A model generated the notes under the pieces. That model was given only the letters and a program-made list of their open reading frames with translations, searched no databases and was not told where the DNA came from. Shown in pieces: positions 55,156 through 63,887 of a DNA stretch of 64,000 nt. Every line of letters begins with the position of its first letter. Positions within the stretch are counted from its first letter, which is position 1. The position numbers and the translations under genes were made by a program. The DNA is taken from assembly GCA_016208495.1 (NCBI GenBank), contig JACQXX010000028.1, forward strand, positions 62,001-126,000. The letters run 5' to 3'. This DNA comes from Acidobacteriota bacterium (GTDB lineage: Bacteria > Acidobacteriota > Blastocatellia > Chloracidobacteriales > Chloracidobacteriaceae).

Positions 55156-56778
55156 CTATTGATGCAGCCAGTAAACCAGATAAGTTACGGCTTTGCCGGC
55201 ATCAAGGTCCTTTTCACCGGAGAGCCGATACGCTTCAGCCATTTCGCCAATCGCGCCGCCGATGCCACCAACGGCCATATAGGCCCGACCGGCGCAATAC
55301 CGGAGGTCGGCATTTTCCTTGGCTTCAGCCGCAATATCGTCATAGTCAATCAGGACGTTGAGTAACTCCTGGCGCACAGCATCATCGTCGGTTTGACGGG
55401 TGTCTTTGCTGTCTTTCTGGCTGACTTTGCGGGCTTTATTTTTCAAGTTGCCCGGATTGGCAGAACGGCTTTGTTCATTGTCAATGATGAACTTATCGCG
55501 ATTGCCGAGCATGGTGGAGAGCAGATTCCGCATTGTTTGCGGTGACTTGCCGTCTTCCTGATCCATCGCCAGCCGATATTCGGCATAGGCGCTCTTGTCA
55601 TCGCCTTTGAGCGTGTAGGCAATCGCCAGGTTTTCATGGGCAATCGGGTAGAAATTTTCCCGGAGCTGAATCGCCTGTTTAAAGGCCGTAATGGCCAGTT
55701 CTTGTTCGTTGGTGTCACGCAGCAGCGAGCGAATCAGGTACAGGTTGCCCAGCGTCAGGTAGGCTTCAGAAAAATTGGTCTGCTGCTGAACGGCGGTTTT
55801 GGTTTCAGTGAGCGCTTCGTCAAACTTGGCCTGCCCCATATAGCATCGGGCCAGATTGTAGTGAGCCAGCGGGTAGTTTGGTCGCTGGGCAATCGCCGCC
55901 TTAAACTGTTCGGTGGCGCCCTCGACATTCCCAATCGCTTCATAAATCAGGCCCAGGTTGTTGGCGGCATCGGGATAGTTCTTTTTGCGAAGCGTAATCG
56001 CGGTTTGATACTCCTTGATCGCTTCGTCAAATTCGCCCCGGTGGGCATAGGCAATCCCCAGATTGTAATACACCGGAGCATAATTCTTTTCTTTTTCCAG
56101 GACCAGCTTGTACTGGCTGATGGCTTCGTCAATGCGTCCGCTTCGATAGAGGGCGACGCCAAACCCAAGTGCCACGTCCGGATTGGCCGGAGCGATTTCG
56201 GTGGCTTCCTGGTATTTTTTGGCCGCTTCTTCAAAGTCTCCCTGTTTCATCAGGGCATCGCCGAGACCCATATGGGCTTCGACCAGTTTTGGGCTTTTCG
56301 TGATGACTTTTTTATACAGCGCGACGGCTTCTTCAACTTTGTCCTGATCCAGCAGGGAATCAGCTTTGGCAATGTCAGCTTGTGGGCCGGTCAGAACCGG
56401 TTTGACCGGAACGCGGCGCTCACGCACGGCGCTGGCTTCACCGACCTGTTGTACCCCAAGCCGCTGGCTGATTTCATTGATGTTGAGCCGCAGGGAGGTT
56501 GACGAACTTGACCGGGCCGGGTTGTTGTTGAAATTGAGCCGCAGTGAGGTGGAGGTCGTTTTCGGTTTGGAGGACGTGAGGTCAATGCGCAGTGACGTCG
56601 AACCTTGCTGGGCAGCCAGAATGCTGGCGGGCTGGATGCCTGATCCTGGAATGGCACTGAGCACGACTTCACCCCAGGGCAGAAGCAGGCCCATGGCCGC
56701 CAGTAGTGTCAGGTGTCGAGTGGCCGTCTGGGCAAAGCGGACCGGAACGCAAATGCAAACCTTGTCAGTATTCGACAT
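55156..56778 (-). CDS. TPR protein with N-terminal TSLRL repeats
   Basis: A 540-residue protein. A hydrophobic segment at about residues 22-42 is a signal or membrane anchor. Three short repeats of the form TSLRI/LxL (TSLRIDL, TSLRLNF, TSLRLNI) follow between 80 and 105. From about 135 to 400 there are about eight TPR units (for example PKLVEAHMGLGDALMKQGDF and YAPVYYNLGIAYAHRGEFDE). The end is helical with no recognised fold. It is immediately downstream, on the same strand, of the kinases at 56928-59924 and is probably part of the same signalling or assembly cluster. Confidence 0.85.
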   Translation of the reverse strand: MSNTDKVCICVPVRFAQTATRHLTLLAAMGLLLPWGEVVLSAIPGSGIQPASILAAQQGSTSLRIDLTSSKPKTTSTSLRLNFNNNPARSSSSTSLRLNINEISQRLGVQQVGEASAVRERRVPVKPVLTGPQADIAKADSLLDQDKVEEAVALYKKVITKSPKLVEAHMGLGDALMKQGDFEEAAKKYQEATEIAPANPDVALGFGVALYRSGRIDEAISQYKLVLEKEKNYAPVYYNLGIAYAHRGEFDEAIKEYQTAITLRKKNYPDAANNLGLIYEAIGNVEGATEQFKAAIAQRPNYPLAHYNLARCYMGQAKFDEALTETKTAVQQQTNFSEAYLTLGNLYLIRSLLRDTNEQELAITAFKQAIQLRENFYPIAHENLAIAYTLKGDDKSAYAEYRLAMDQEDGKSPQTMRNLLSTMLGNRDKFIIDNEQSRSANPGNLKNKARKVSQKDSKDTRQTDDDAVRQELLNVLIDYDDIAAEAKENADLRYCAGRAYMAVGGIGGAIGEMAEAYRLSGEKDLDAGKAVTYLVYWLHQ

Positions 56779-56927
56779 AGAACTTTTCGGATATGGTCGA
56801 GAGTTCCGCCTTGTGGCGGGGAGTTATAGAAATTATGGAAGATAATTGCCTTCGGTGAAGAAGCTGTCTGAAGCCAGAACTCTGAACTTTTCCTGAAATC
56901 CGATGCCGCGCGTTTCCACGCTTGAGT

Positions 56928-58136
56928 CTATTTTTGGGTGGCCAAAAAAATCACCACGGCAATTATCACGAGAACAACAATGGCGCCGATGATCATCATG
57001 GTTGAATTGGATTGTTTGGCGACTGGGTCAGCCGGTGGTGATGATGGCGCGGGAGCGTTGTTTTCCTTCGACGCGGCGGCTGGCGTCGCGTTGCCTCCGC
57101 CCCCTGATCTGACCGCCGCTTCTCGTTGCTGGGTGGCATACGAAATGGTCTGGGCACTTTGAACGGTGGGTTGTGGTATCGGCGAGGATGCGCTTGGTGT
57201 TTGAATGGTGGGCATGGCCGCCAGCAAGTCAGACTGGGCTGAAGCTGAGGCTGCTTTATTCAGATGGGACGTTGGTGCGGTATCGGCCACATTTTTCAGC
57301 GCTTTGAAAAATTCGTTGACGCTCTGGTACCGCTTATCAATGTGCGAGGCCAGCACTTTCTGCAAGACCGGGTCAATTCCGGTAGGGAGGAATGAAAATT
57401 TCTGTGATGGTGCCGGCAACTCTTTCATTTTCATTTCAAACAGGCGCCGCAGGTCTTCGCTGTCGTGTGGCAGTTGGCCGGTGAGCATCAAATGGGTAAT
57501 GACGCCCAGGCTGTACACGTCTGCGGTGGGGCCGACTTGCAGGCCCATTAAATGCTCTGGTGCCATATAAATCGGCGTCCCAAACACTTCACCGACGGCG
57601 GTCAAGGCTGAAACCTGTTCATCCGGCTGGAGCAATTTCACAATCCCAAAATCGAGCAACTTGACCACTTCCTGGTCTTTTTTGGTGCTGATCATGATAT
57701 TGGCCGGTTTGAGGTCGCGATGGAGGATGTTCTGGTCATGCGCCACGGACAATGCATCACAGAGCGGTTCCAAAATCTGCAGCACGCGTCCAATCGGCAA
57801 TGGCCCGGAGCGGGCCAGGTAGACATCCATGGTCTCGCCTTCGACATACTCCATGACCATAAACAGGATGCCATCGTCGGTTTTGCCGAAATCGCTGACC
57901 TTGATGATGTTGGGGTGCGTCAACGCCCACCCAACCTTGGCCTCACGCTGAAAGCGTTTGATCAATTGTGTGTCATTGGCAAAATGTGGCGACAGCACTT
58001 TAATCGCCACATCGTTGCCCAGATGGATATGTTTGGCTTTAAAGACCGACCCCATCCCGCCACTTCCAAGGAGCTTTTCGATGCGATAGGTGCGGTTGAT
58101 TTCTTTCCCAATCAGGTTATTGAAATACTCGCTCAT
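56928..58136 (-). CDS. Tail-anchored Ser/Thr protein kinase
   Basis: A 402-residue Hanks-type kinase: GSGGMG at 25-30, VAIK lysine at 46, HRDLKPAN at 139-146, DFG at 162-164 and MAPEH in the activation segment, so it should be active. Residues about 280-375 are a Ser/Pro/Ala-rich linker. A final membrane helix (MMIIGAIVVLVIIAVVIFLA) ends three residues before the C-terminus, leaving essentially no extracytoplasmic domain. It starts 6 bp after the stop of the upstream kinase gene, so the two are almost surely co-transcribed. Confidence 0.93.
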   Translation of the reverse strand: MSEYFNNLIGKEINRTYRIEKLLGSGGMGSVFKAKHIHLGNDVAIKVLSPHFANDTQLIKRFQREAKVGWALTHPNIIKVSDFGKTDDGILFMVMEYVEGETMDVYLARSGPLPIGRVLQILEPLCDALSVAHDQNILHRDLKPANIMISTKKDQEVVKLLDFGIVKLLQPDEQVSALTAVGEVFGTPIYMAPEHLMGLQVGPTADVYSLGVITHLMLTGQLPHDSEDLRRLFEMKMKELPAPSQKFSFLPTGIDPVLQKVLASHIDKRYQSVNEFFKALKNVADTAPTSHLNKAASASAQSDLLAAMPTIQTPSASSPIPQPTVQSAQTISYATQQREAAVRSGGGGNATPAAASKENNAPAPSSPPADPVAKQSNSTMMIIGAIVVLVIIAVVIFLATQK

Positions 58137-58142
58137 GCAGTG

Positions 58143-59924
58143 TCACTTTCCTCCGTTGGCGGTCTCACAAACAACACGAAATCCAAGTTTATCGCTTTCG
58201 GCATAGGCTGGGAACTGAAGTGATCGGTAGGTTAACTGGTCAACCTGTTTCCCATCTGGATCAACCGTTTCGCCTCGAATCACACGGGCATTTGCCGAGT
58301 CTCCCAAAATACTGGTGTCCCACTTTGCGCCTGGGTAGGGAGCAATTGTTGACCCCGTCCATTCCCGATATCCGGTGAGCACATCCGAGGCGCCAAAATG
58401 ACCTCCATCGCGGGCAATGTACTCCCATTCAAATTCAGTTGGTAGCCGATGGAGCCGGTTGGTTTGGACGGTGAGCCAGGAGCAGTAATCCTGACAATCT
58501 TCCCAACTCACCATCGTAACGGGTTTGTTGAGGAGGTCGCTGGGCGGGGTGGGGCCGTTCCAGTTTGATGGCGGGCGATGTTTGGCCAACCGGACGAATT
58601 CGGCATATTGCGCACTGGTGACCAGTTGTTTGGAAACCTGGAATTCGTCAATCGTCGTGGAATGCTCCGGTTGAGACAAAATACCGTACCCGCTGGCTTT
58701 GTTGGCGGTCATTGAGCCAATTTTGGTCACGCCGCTTCGGGCGGTGACCAGTTGTGGAATGAATTGCTCGGCAAGTTTGCCGCCTGGCTCAGCCGTCGCT
58801 GTTTCTGATTTGAACAGTTTGCGGAAATCGGGTGAAAACGCCCACAGGCCGCCAAATCCACCGCCCAACACCACCAGGATCACTGGAATCGCGACCCAGG
58901 CTTTTCCTTTTTGTGGTGGCGGCACCTCAATCCGCATGGTGGAGCCAACGTTCGGATCGGTTTGAGAAACGACCCGATTGGCAACGGTCACTCGTTGGGT
59001 GGAGGAAGGAAAGGAACCGGCCATTTCACCAAGGGTTCTCGTCCGTTTCACCAGTTCGGCTTCGATGATGGTGTGTTGTTCGAGTTCTTCGAGTGCCTGT
59101 TTAAAAGCGTGGGCTGATTCAAACCGGTCGTCTACTTCTTTGGAAATCGCTTTGAGGACAATGTCATTTAACCGGGGTGTAATATCAGGTCGGAGTTCGG
59201 TGAGCGGTTTGACGTTTGACATCAACACCAGCGGCAGCGTCTGGGTCAACATTTCATAAATGATCAATCCGATGGCGAACACATCCACCCGGGCATCAAC
59301 GGTGCCACCAAACATCTGCTCGGGGGCCATGTACTTGGGGGTTCCTGGGAGAGCCGCCCCGGTCAGTGATTCGGCTTCGATTTCACCTGGCCGCTGGAGC
59401 AGTTTGGCAATGCCGAAATCCAGCACCCGCGCCATGATTTCACCGTCTGAAAGCTGCTGAATCATCACGTTTTCAGGTTTCAAATCCCGGTGAACGATGT
59501 TTTGCAGGTGGGCCGCGTGCAACCCGGCACACATTTGTTTGGCAATGTGGATGGTTTCTTTTTCGGTGAGTTTTCCTTTTTCGCGCATGAGCTGCCGAAG
59601 CGTGGTCCCCTCGATGTATTCCATCACGATGTAGGGCACATCTTTTGGCAGCACGCCGAAATCCGTCACCATCACCACGTTTGGGTGGTTGACCCTCACC
59701 AAAACTTCGGTTTCGCGTTTGAACCTCAGGACCTGATTGGCGTCTGAACCTGACCCGGACTCCACTTTATCGAAGTGCATCAGCTTGAGGGCAAAGACTT
59801 TGTTCAGGTTGAGGTGGGTTACACGGTACACCTTTCCCATTCCGCCTTTGCCAAGCAGAGAGTCAATTCGATATTTGCTGTCAACAATTGATCCGATGTA
59901 ATCCCCGACTGGCGCCTCGCTCAT
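58143..59924 (-). CDS. Ser/Thr protein kinase fused to a formylglycine-generating-enzyme-like (SUMF1) domain
   Basis: A 593-residue kinase: GKGGMG at 25-30, ALK lysine at 47, HRDLKPEN at 145-152, DFG at 169-171 and MAPEQ later. A membrane helix lies near 345-365 (AIPVILVVLGGGFGGLWAF). The outer part (about 400-593) has the FGE-sulfatase/SUMF1 fold: FQVSKQLVTSAQYAEFV, PVTMVSWEDCQDYCSWLT, HRLPTEFEWEYIARDGG, REWTGST and LGFRVVCE. Such C-terminal domains on bacterial kinases usually act as ligand-binding modules, since the catalytic Cys pair is rarely complete; here Cys occurs in DCQDYC only, away from the usual site. The start at 59924 fits the kinase length; a longer frame to 60020 has a poor leader. 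Confidence 0.92.
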   Translation of the reverse strand: MSEAPVGDYIGSIVDSKYRIDSLLGKGGMGKVYRVTHLNLNKVFALKLMHFDKVESGSGSDANQVLRFKRETEVLVRVNHPNVVMVTDFGVLPKDVPYIVMEYIEGTTLRQLMREKGKLTEKETIHIAKQMCAGLHAAHLQNIVHRDLKPENVMIQQLSDGEIMARVLDFGIAKLLQRPGEIEAESLTGAALPGTPKYMAPEQMFGGTVDARVDVFAIGLIIYEMLTQTLPLVLMSNVKPLTELRPDITPRLNDIVLKAISKEVDDRFESAHAFKQALEELEQHTIIEAELVKRTRTLGEMAGSFPSSTQRVTVANRVVSQTDPNVGSTMRIEVPPPQKGKAWVAIPVILVVLGGGFGGLWAFSPDFRKLFKSETATAEPGGKLAEQFIPQLVTARSGVTKIGSMTANKASGYGILSQPEHSTTIDEFQVSKQLVTSAQYAEFVRLAKHRPPSNWNGPTPPSDLLNKPVTMVSWEDCQDYCSWLTVQTNRLHRLPTEFEWEYIARDGGHFGASDVLTGYREWTGSTIAPYPGAKWDTSILGDSANARVIRGETVDPDGKQVDQLTYRSLQFPAYAESDKLGFRVVCETANGGK

Positions 59925-60020
59925 GAAATCACCACAACTCAAAAAGAATATAAGTCTGCTCCGCGTCTCAAGCGCGGTTTTGCTTCGTTTTTTGGAAAAC
60001 CAGCCAGATGCCCTGACCAC

Positions 60021-60639
60021 GTTCTCATGAGAAAGAAGCTACGGTCTCGATTTTTAGAAAAAGCACCTGATTTCGGCCTTCCAAATCGCATTCGACTCAG
60101 AAAACAGGAGTCAGTTTTCCAAAAGCCTGTTGGTTTGGCCTGGGTGACAGGTGGGGATCACCTGCCATCAAGCAGAAAAACAAAGACCTAAACTCAAAAA
60201 ATAGAATACTTTCAAGGCATGAGAAATGGGTCTTTGGAGCTTACAGTTTTTGCGTGTACCAGCCGTCGCCTCTGACGTTGGAAAACAATCCACGATGTGG
60301 TGAATGAGTCGTTGGGAAGCTTGCGACACGCTGTAAGGAATGAACCCAGACTGTAGCGCACCAAACCATATCTTTCAACGTTGTTGACAACGTTCCCCTC
60401 AAAGGGGTTCGCTTTGAAAGGAGTAACTTGAGTTGTCTCAAAGAGTTTATGCTTACTCAGGTTTGAAGCCAACAGATCCATCCGTTTTCGGGAGTGAATC
60501 TCAATCGGTCGTCAATCAAGTTTGACACTTTTGAATGAATAAGTGAAAAGTTGGTGTAGATTCAAAAGGTAGACGCCTGAACATATCAAAACCCTTTTGA
60601 GGTGTCTATCCTAAAGTCAGTTACAACTTACCTGAAAGG
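60021..60639. other. Long intergenic region between divergent kinase and mazG genes
   Basis: 619 bp without a supported gene. It contains hairpins: CAGGTG-GGGAT-CACCTG near 60144, AACGTTGT-TG-ACAACGTT at 60377-60394, and CCCCT-CAA-AGGGG directly after it. These could be operator or leader structures. A frame of 89 codons on the minus strand (60212-60481) lacks a ribosome-binding site and family resemblance and is not called. Confidence 0.5.
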
Positions 60640-61479
60640 ATGCAAACACATACACCAATGGGGAACTCACCGTTCGAACGCCTGGTTGAGGTCATGGCTC
60701 GCCTCCGCGCACCAAATGGATGCCCGTGGGATCGCGAGCAAACACACGCCACTTTGAAACCCTACTTGATCGAAGAAGCCTATGAGGTGCTTCAGGCCAT
60801 TGATGATGACGATGACGAGGAATTGAAAGCCGAACTTGGAGATGTGCTGCTTCAGGTTGTGTTTCATTCGCAGATTGCGACTGAAACCGGACGATTTTCC
60901 GTGGATGATGTCATTGGAGTGTTATGTGCCAAGCTCATTCGCCGCCATCCACATGTTTTTGGAGAGACTGAGGTTTCCGGAACACACGAAGTGCTTCAAA
61001 ACTGGGAATCCATCAAAGCCCAGGAGAAAGCCGCCAAAGCCGAGGCCACCGGCACCGCAGTTAAAAAATCCCAACCAGCTTCATTTTTGGACAATGTCTC
61101 GCCCAAAATGCCACCGCTCATCGAAGCCCGCCAGTTGACGGAGCGCGCGGCCTATGTGAAATTCGATTGGGAACGCCCTGAAGATTGTCTCGACAAACTC
61201 CACGAAGAAGTTGACGAACTCAAAGCCGAACTGACCGCACCAACCCTCAACCATCTGGCGATTGCCGATGAAGTTGGCGACCTGCTCTTTGTCGCCGTCA
61301 ACATTGCCCGACTGCTCAAAGTTGACCCGGACAGCGCGCTCAAAAATGCCAACCGCAAGTTCCGCCGCCGCTTTGGCTATATCGAACAGGCTCTGGCCCG
61401 CGAAGGGAAAACTATTCAAGACAGTAATTTGGAAGAAATGGAACGCTACTGGCAGGAAGCCAAGCAAGGGGAGAAGTGA
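60640..61479 (+). CDS. mazG: Nucleoside triphosphate pyrophosphohydrolase MazG
   Basis: A 279-residue all-alpha NTP pyrophosphatase that hydrolyses NTPs to NMP and PPi, clearing non-canonical nucleotides. The first MazG domain has LRAPNGCPWDREQTHATLKP, EEAYEV and ELGDVLLQVVFHSQIA with its Mg-binding EExxE and ExxD residues. The second domain, after a linker, has EEVDELKAEL and DEVGDLLFVAVNIARL. The two-domain length is normal. The start at 60640 or the ATG at 60658 both keep all motifs. The TGA stop is part of the first GTGACAAG unit of the following array. Confidence 0.95.
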   Translation: MQTHTPMGNSPFERLVEVMARLRAPNGCPWDREQTHATLKPYLIEEAYEVLQAIDDDDDEELKAELGDVLLQVVFHSQIATETGRFSVDDVIGVLCAKLIRRHPHVFGETEVSGTHEVLQNWESIKAQEKAAKAEATGTAVKKSQPASFLDNVSPKMPPLIEARQLTERAAYVKFDWERPEDCLDKLHEEVDELKAELTAPTLNHLAIADEVGDLLFVAVNIARLLKVDPDSALKNANRKFRRRFGYIEQALAREGKTIQDSNLEEMERYWQEAKQGEK

Positions 61480-61655
61480 CAAGGTGACAAGGTGACAGGG
61501 TGACCAAGTGACAAGGTGACAGGGTGACAAGGTGACAAGGTGACCTTTTGACAAGGTGACCAAATAACCAAATGAAAAGAATTGAGAGTCTGTCACCCTG
61601 TCACCTTGTCACCCTGTCACCTTGTCACCTTGTCACCCTGTCACCTTGTCATTTT
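61476..61655. repeat. Inverted GTGACAAG octamer arrays between mazG and threonine aldolase
   Basis: About ten units of GTGACAAG/GTGACAGG (61476-61562), a 30-bp spacer, then about eight inverted CCTTGTCAC/CCCTGTCAC units (61591-61652). The two arms can form a very long hairpin. Each array starts at or next to the stop codon of the gene it follows. Confidence 0.88.
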
Positions 61656-61661
61656 GTCATT

Positions 61662-62705
61662 TCAGTCAATTTCCGTCACCAGCCGCCGCAACGCCTGGGC
61701 GGCGGTTTTGCAGCTTAACCGGTCAACATCACGATGGGTCACAAAGCGAATTTGGGTTGGACTGACCGGGCCGGTCAAGACTCCACGGTAGGCGAGCCGT
61801 TCACACACCGAAGCTGACGTGAGGCCCGTGCCAGCCACATCAACAATCACGATATTGGTGACCACCTGCGTGGGATCAACTGAAATTCCTGGCAAATCAG
61901 CGATTTCCTCGGCCAGAAACCGGGCGTTTTCATGGTCGTGAATCAGGTTTTGCGGGCTTTCTTCAAGTGCCACCAGACAGGCGGCTGCCAGAACGCCGAC
62001 CTGCCGGAGACTCCCGCCAAGCATCTTTCGGTACACAATCGCCCGATCAATGACTTCACGGCTTCCCACCACCATTGAGCCAATCGGGGTGCCAAGTCCC
62101 TTTGAAAAGCAAAACATGACTGAATCAGCACCACGGGTCAGTTCAGCGACTGAAACACCAAGCGCTGTGGCGGCATTGAAGATTCGAGCCCCATCCAGAT
62201 GCACCTTGAGTCCCGCTGCGTGCGTCTGCTCGCAAATGTGGCGAAAGGTTTCAACTGGCATGACCGTGCCACCCGCCATATTGTGGGTGTTTTCCAGGCA
62301 AACCATGGCCGTTTGGGCACGATAATAGACTTTGGGCTGAATGAGCGGTTCAATATCGTCCCAGGTTGGCTGACCCTGTTCGGCGTTGAACAGACGGGGA
62401 ACGACTCCGGCAAAGGCCGCACCCATGCCGACTTCCCAGTTGTAAATGTGGGATCTGGCTTCGACGATGATTTCCTGTCCGGGTTGACTGTGGAGCTTGA
62501 GGCCGATTTGATTGCCCATTGTTCCCGACGGAACAAACAATGAGGCTTCAAAGCCAAAGAGTTCGGCTACCTGTTCCTGGAGCCGGTTGACGGTTGGGTC
62601 TTCAAAGTAGACGTCGTCACCAACAACGGCTTCGGCCATGGCCTGGCGCATGGCAGGTGAGGGTTTGGTGACAGTATCGCTGCGGAGGTCAATGGTGGAA
62701 GGCAT
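61662..62705 (-). CDS. ltaE: Low-specificity L-threonine aldolase
   Basis: A 347-residue PLP-dependent fold-type I enzyme (threonine to glycine plus acetaldehyde). Seen: the N-terminus [49 protein letters not shown], the PLP-contact region [25 protein letters not shown], and the Schiff-base lysine in [13 protein letters not shown] (about residue 203). The length is normal. No ribosome-binding site is visible, because a GGGTTCG array starts 6 bp upstream of the ATG. Convergent with mazG. Confidence 0.94.
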   Translation of the reverse strand: MPSTIDLRSDTVTKPSPAMRQAMAEAVVGDDVYFEDPTVNRLQEQVAELFGFEASLFVPSGTMGNQIGLKLHSQPGQEIIVEARSHIYNWEVGMGAAFAGVVPRLFNAEQGQPTWDDIEPLIQPKVYYRAQTAMVCLENTHNMAGGTVMPVETFRHICEQTHAAGLKVHLDGARIFNAATALGVSVAELTRGADSVMFCFSKGLGTPIGSMVVGSREVIDRAIVYRKMLGGSLRQVGVLAAACLVALEESPQNLIHDHENARFLAEEIADLPGISVDPTQVVTNIVIVDVAGTGLTSASVCERLAYRGVLTGPVSPTQIRFVTHRDVDRLSCKTAAQALRRLVTEID

Positions 62706-62709
62706 AGGA

Positions 62710-62975
62710 ATTAGGGTTCGGGGTTCGGGGTTCGGGGTTCAGGGTTCGGGGTTCGGGGTTCGGGGTTAGAAAGTATCGTTGAAATTTCTGGTGTCGAAAT
62801 TCGCAAATGGGGGGCTACAATATCTTGTGGACTCCAGTTGTGCAATCCAGAGCGACCCACTAAAAGACAAGCAAAAAATAAATTCGAAAACCCTGAATCC
62901 TGAACCCCGAACCCCGAAACCCGAACCCCGAACCCCGAACCCCGAACCCCGAACCCCGAACCCCGAACCCCGATT
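62710..62975. repeat. GGGTTCG heptad-bracketed element between divergent genes
   Basis: Eight units of GGGTTCG/GGGTTCA (62712-62767), a core of about 125 bp, then the inverted CCCCGAA array of about eleven units (62893-62970). It fills the whole space between the divergent ltaE and sirtuin genes, so their promoters must lie in or between the arrays. Confidence 0.88.
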
Positions 62976-62990
62976 TCCCACGAGGTTACA

Positions 62991-63722
62991 ATGACCGACA
63001 ATATTTCAAGAGCACGCACGTATCTTCAACCAGCCAAACGAGTTGCCATTCTTACCGGAGCTGGAATTTCAGCCGAAAGCGGGGTGCCGACGTTTCGTGG
63101 TGGAGGAAACACCGCTGTCTGGCGGGGACTGCCGGCAATGACGCTTTCATCTTCAGACCTTTTGGAAGACAACCCAAAGCTGGTGTGGGAATGGTTTGAA
63201 TACCGACGCGGATTGATTGCTCCGCTCCAGCCCAACCCGGCGCATTACGCACTGGCGGCCTGGGAAAAGCACTTTCCAGAATTTCTGCTGATTACTCAAA
63301 ACGTAGACGGTCTCCACCAGAAAGCCGGCAGCACCAAACTGGTCGAACTGCACGGCAATATCTGGCGCGGACGATGTGCCCAAACCGGCGACGTGTTTGA
63401 ATTACCTGAAACGCCGTTGCCGGAATTGCCCCCGCGTGGACCACAAGGGCAGGTGCTACGACCAGATGTCGTGCTCTTTGGTGAATATCTTCCGCCAGGT
63501 GCGTTTGAAAAGGCCGAACAAGCCGCCGCAAACTGTGATGTGTTTCTGGTGGTTGGTACCTCAGCCGTCGTGTATCCGGCAGCGCAGCTACCAATGATTG
63601 CCTTGAGTTACGGCGCCAAGGTCATCGAAGTCAACCCGGAGGAAACCGAACTTTCCTCATCTGTGAGCCTGAGCCTGCAGGGAAAAGCCGGCGAAATCTT
63701 GCCGCAACTCCTGGATATATAA
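62991..63722 (+). CDS. cobB: Sir2-family NAD-dependent protein deacylase lacking the zinc Cys tetrad
   Basis: A 243-residue sirtuin. NAD-binding motifs are AILTGAGISAESGVPTFRGG (residues 19-38), TQNVDGLHQKAGS with the catalytic-pocket residues, and the catalytic His in ELHGNIW. The zinc ribbon, normally two CxxC pairs, is reduced to one Cys (GRCAQTG), with Pro-rich sequence where the second pair should be. RPDVVLFGEYLP and VGTSAVVYPAAQLP follow as usual. The segment FEYR occupies the position of the YxxR motif of succinyl/malonyl-specific sirtuins, with Phe for Tyr. The length is typical of bacterial CobB. The start has ACGAGG upstream. Confidence 0.92.
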   Translation: MTDNISRARTYLQPAKRVAILTGAGISAESGVPTFRGGGNTAVWRGLPAMTLSSSDLLEDNPKLVWEWFEYRRGLIAPLQPNPAHYALAAWEKHFPEFLLITQNVDGLHQKAGSTKLVELHGNIWRGRCAQTGDVFELPETPLPELPPRGPQGQVLRPDVVLFGEYLPPGAFEKAEQAAANCDVFLVVGTSAVVYPAAQLPMIALSYGAKVIEVNPEETELSSSVSLSLQGKAGEILPQLLDI

Positions 63723-63887
63723 GCAGAAAACAGGATGAAGTTCAGGGTTACGCCTTTAGGCGGGGTTTTGAGATTGGGTTGAATCCCAACCTGGCCAGGT
63801 CCGTGGGCTTCGCACCACGGATATTCCACGACGTCCCTGCCGGGCTAAAATCCTTCGCCATGCGAAATCTTCAGCCTGAAAGAAAAT
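63723..63887. repeat. Short palindromic repeats downstream of the sirtuin gene
   Basis: GTTCAGGGTTACGCCTTTAGGCGGG (split: GTTCAGGGTT at about 63742, hairpin CGCCTTTAGGCG after it) belongs to the CTTTAG hairpin family of 7228 and 7824. CCGTGGGCTTCGCACCACGG near 63801 repeats the palindrome near 55092. No gene. Confidence 0.6.

Noticed and set aside
55636-56502. 288-codon plus-strand frame opposite the TPR protein
   Set aside because: Antisense shadow of TPR repeats; its hydrophobic, Phe-rich translation is expected from the reverse of helical coding sequence.
60212-60481. 89-codon minus-strand frame in the mazG upstream region
   Set aside because: No ribosome-binding site, no hydrophobic or domain pattern, and the region is rich in small hairpins; could be revisited if conserved.
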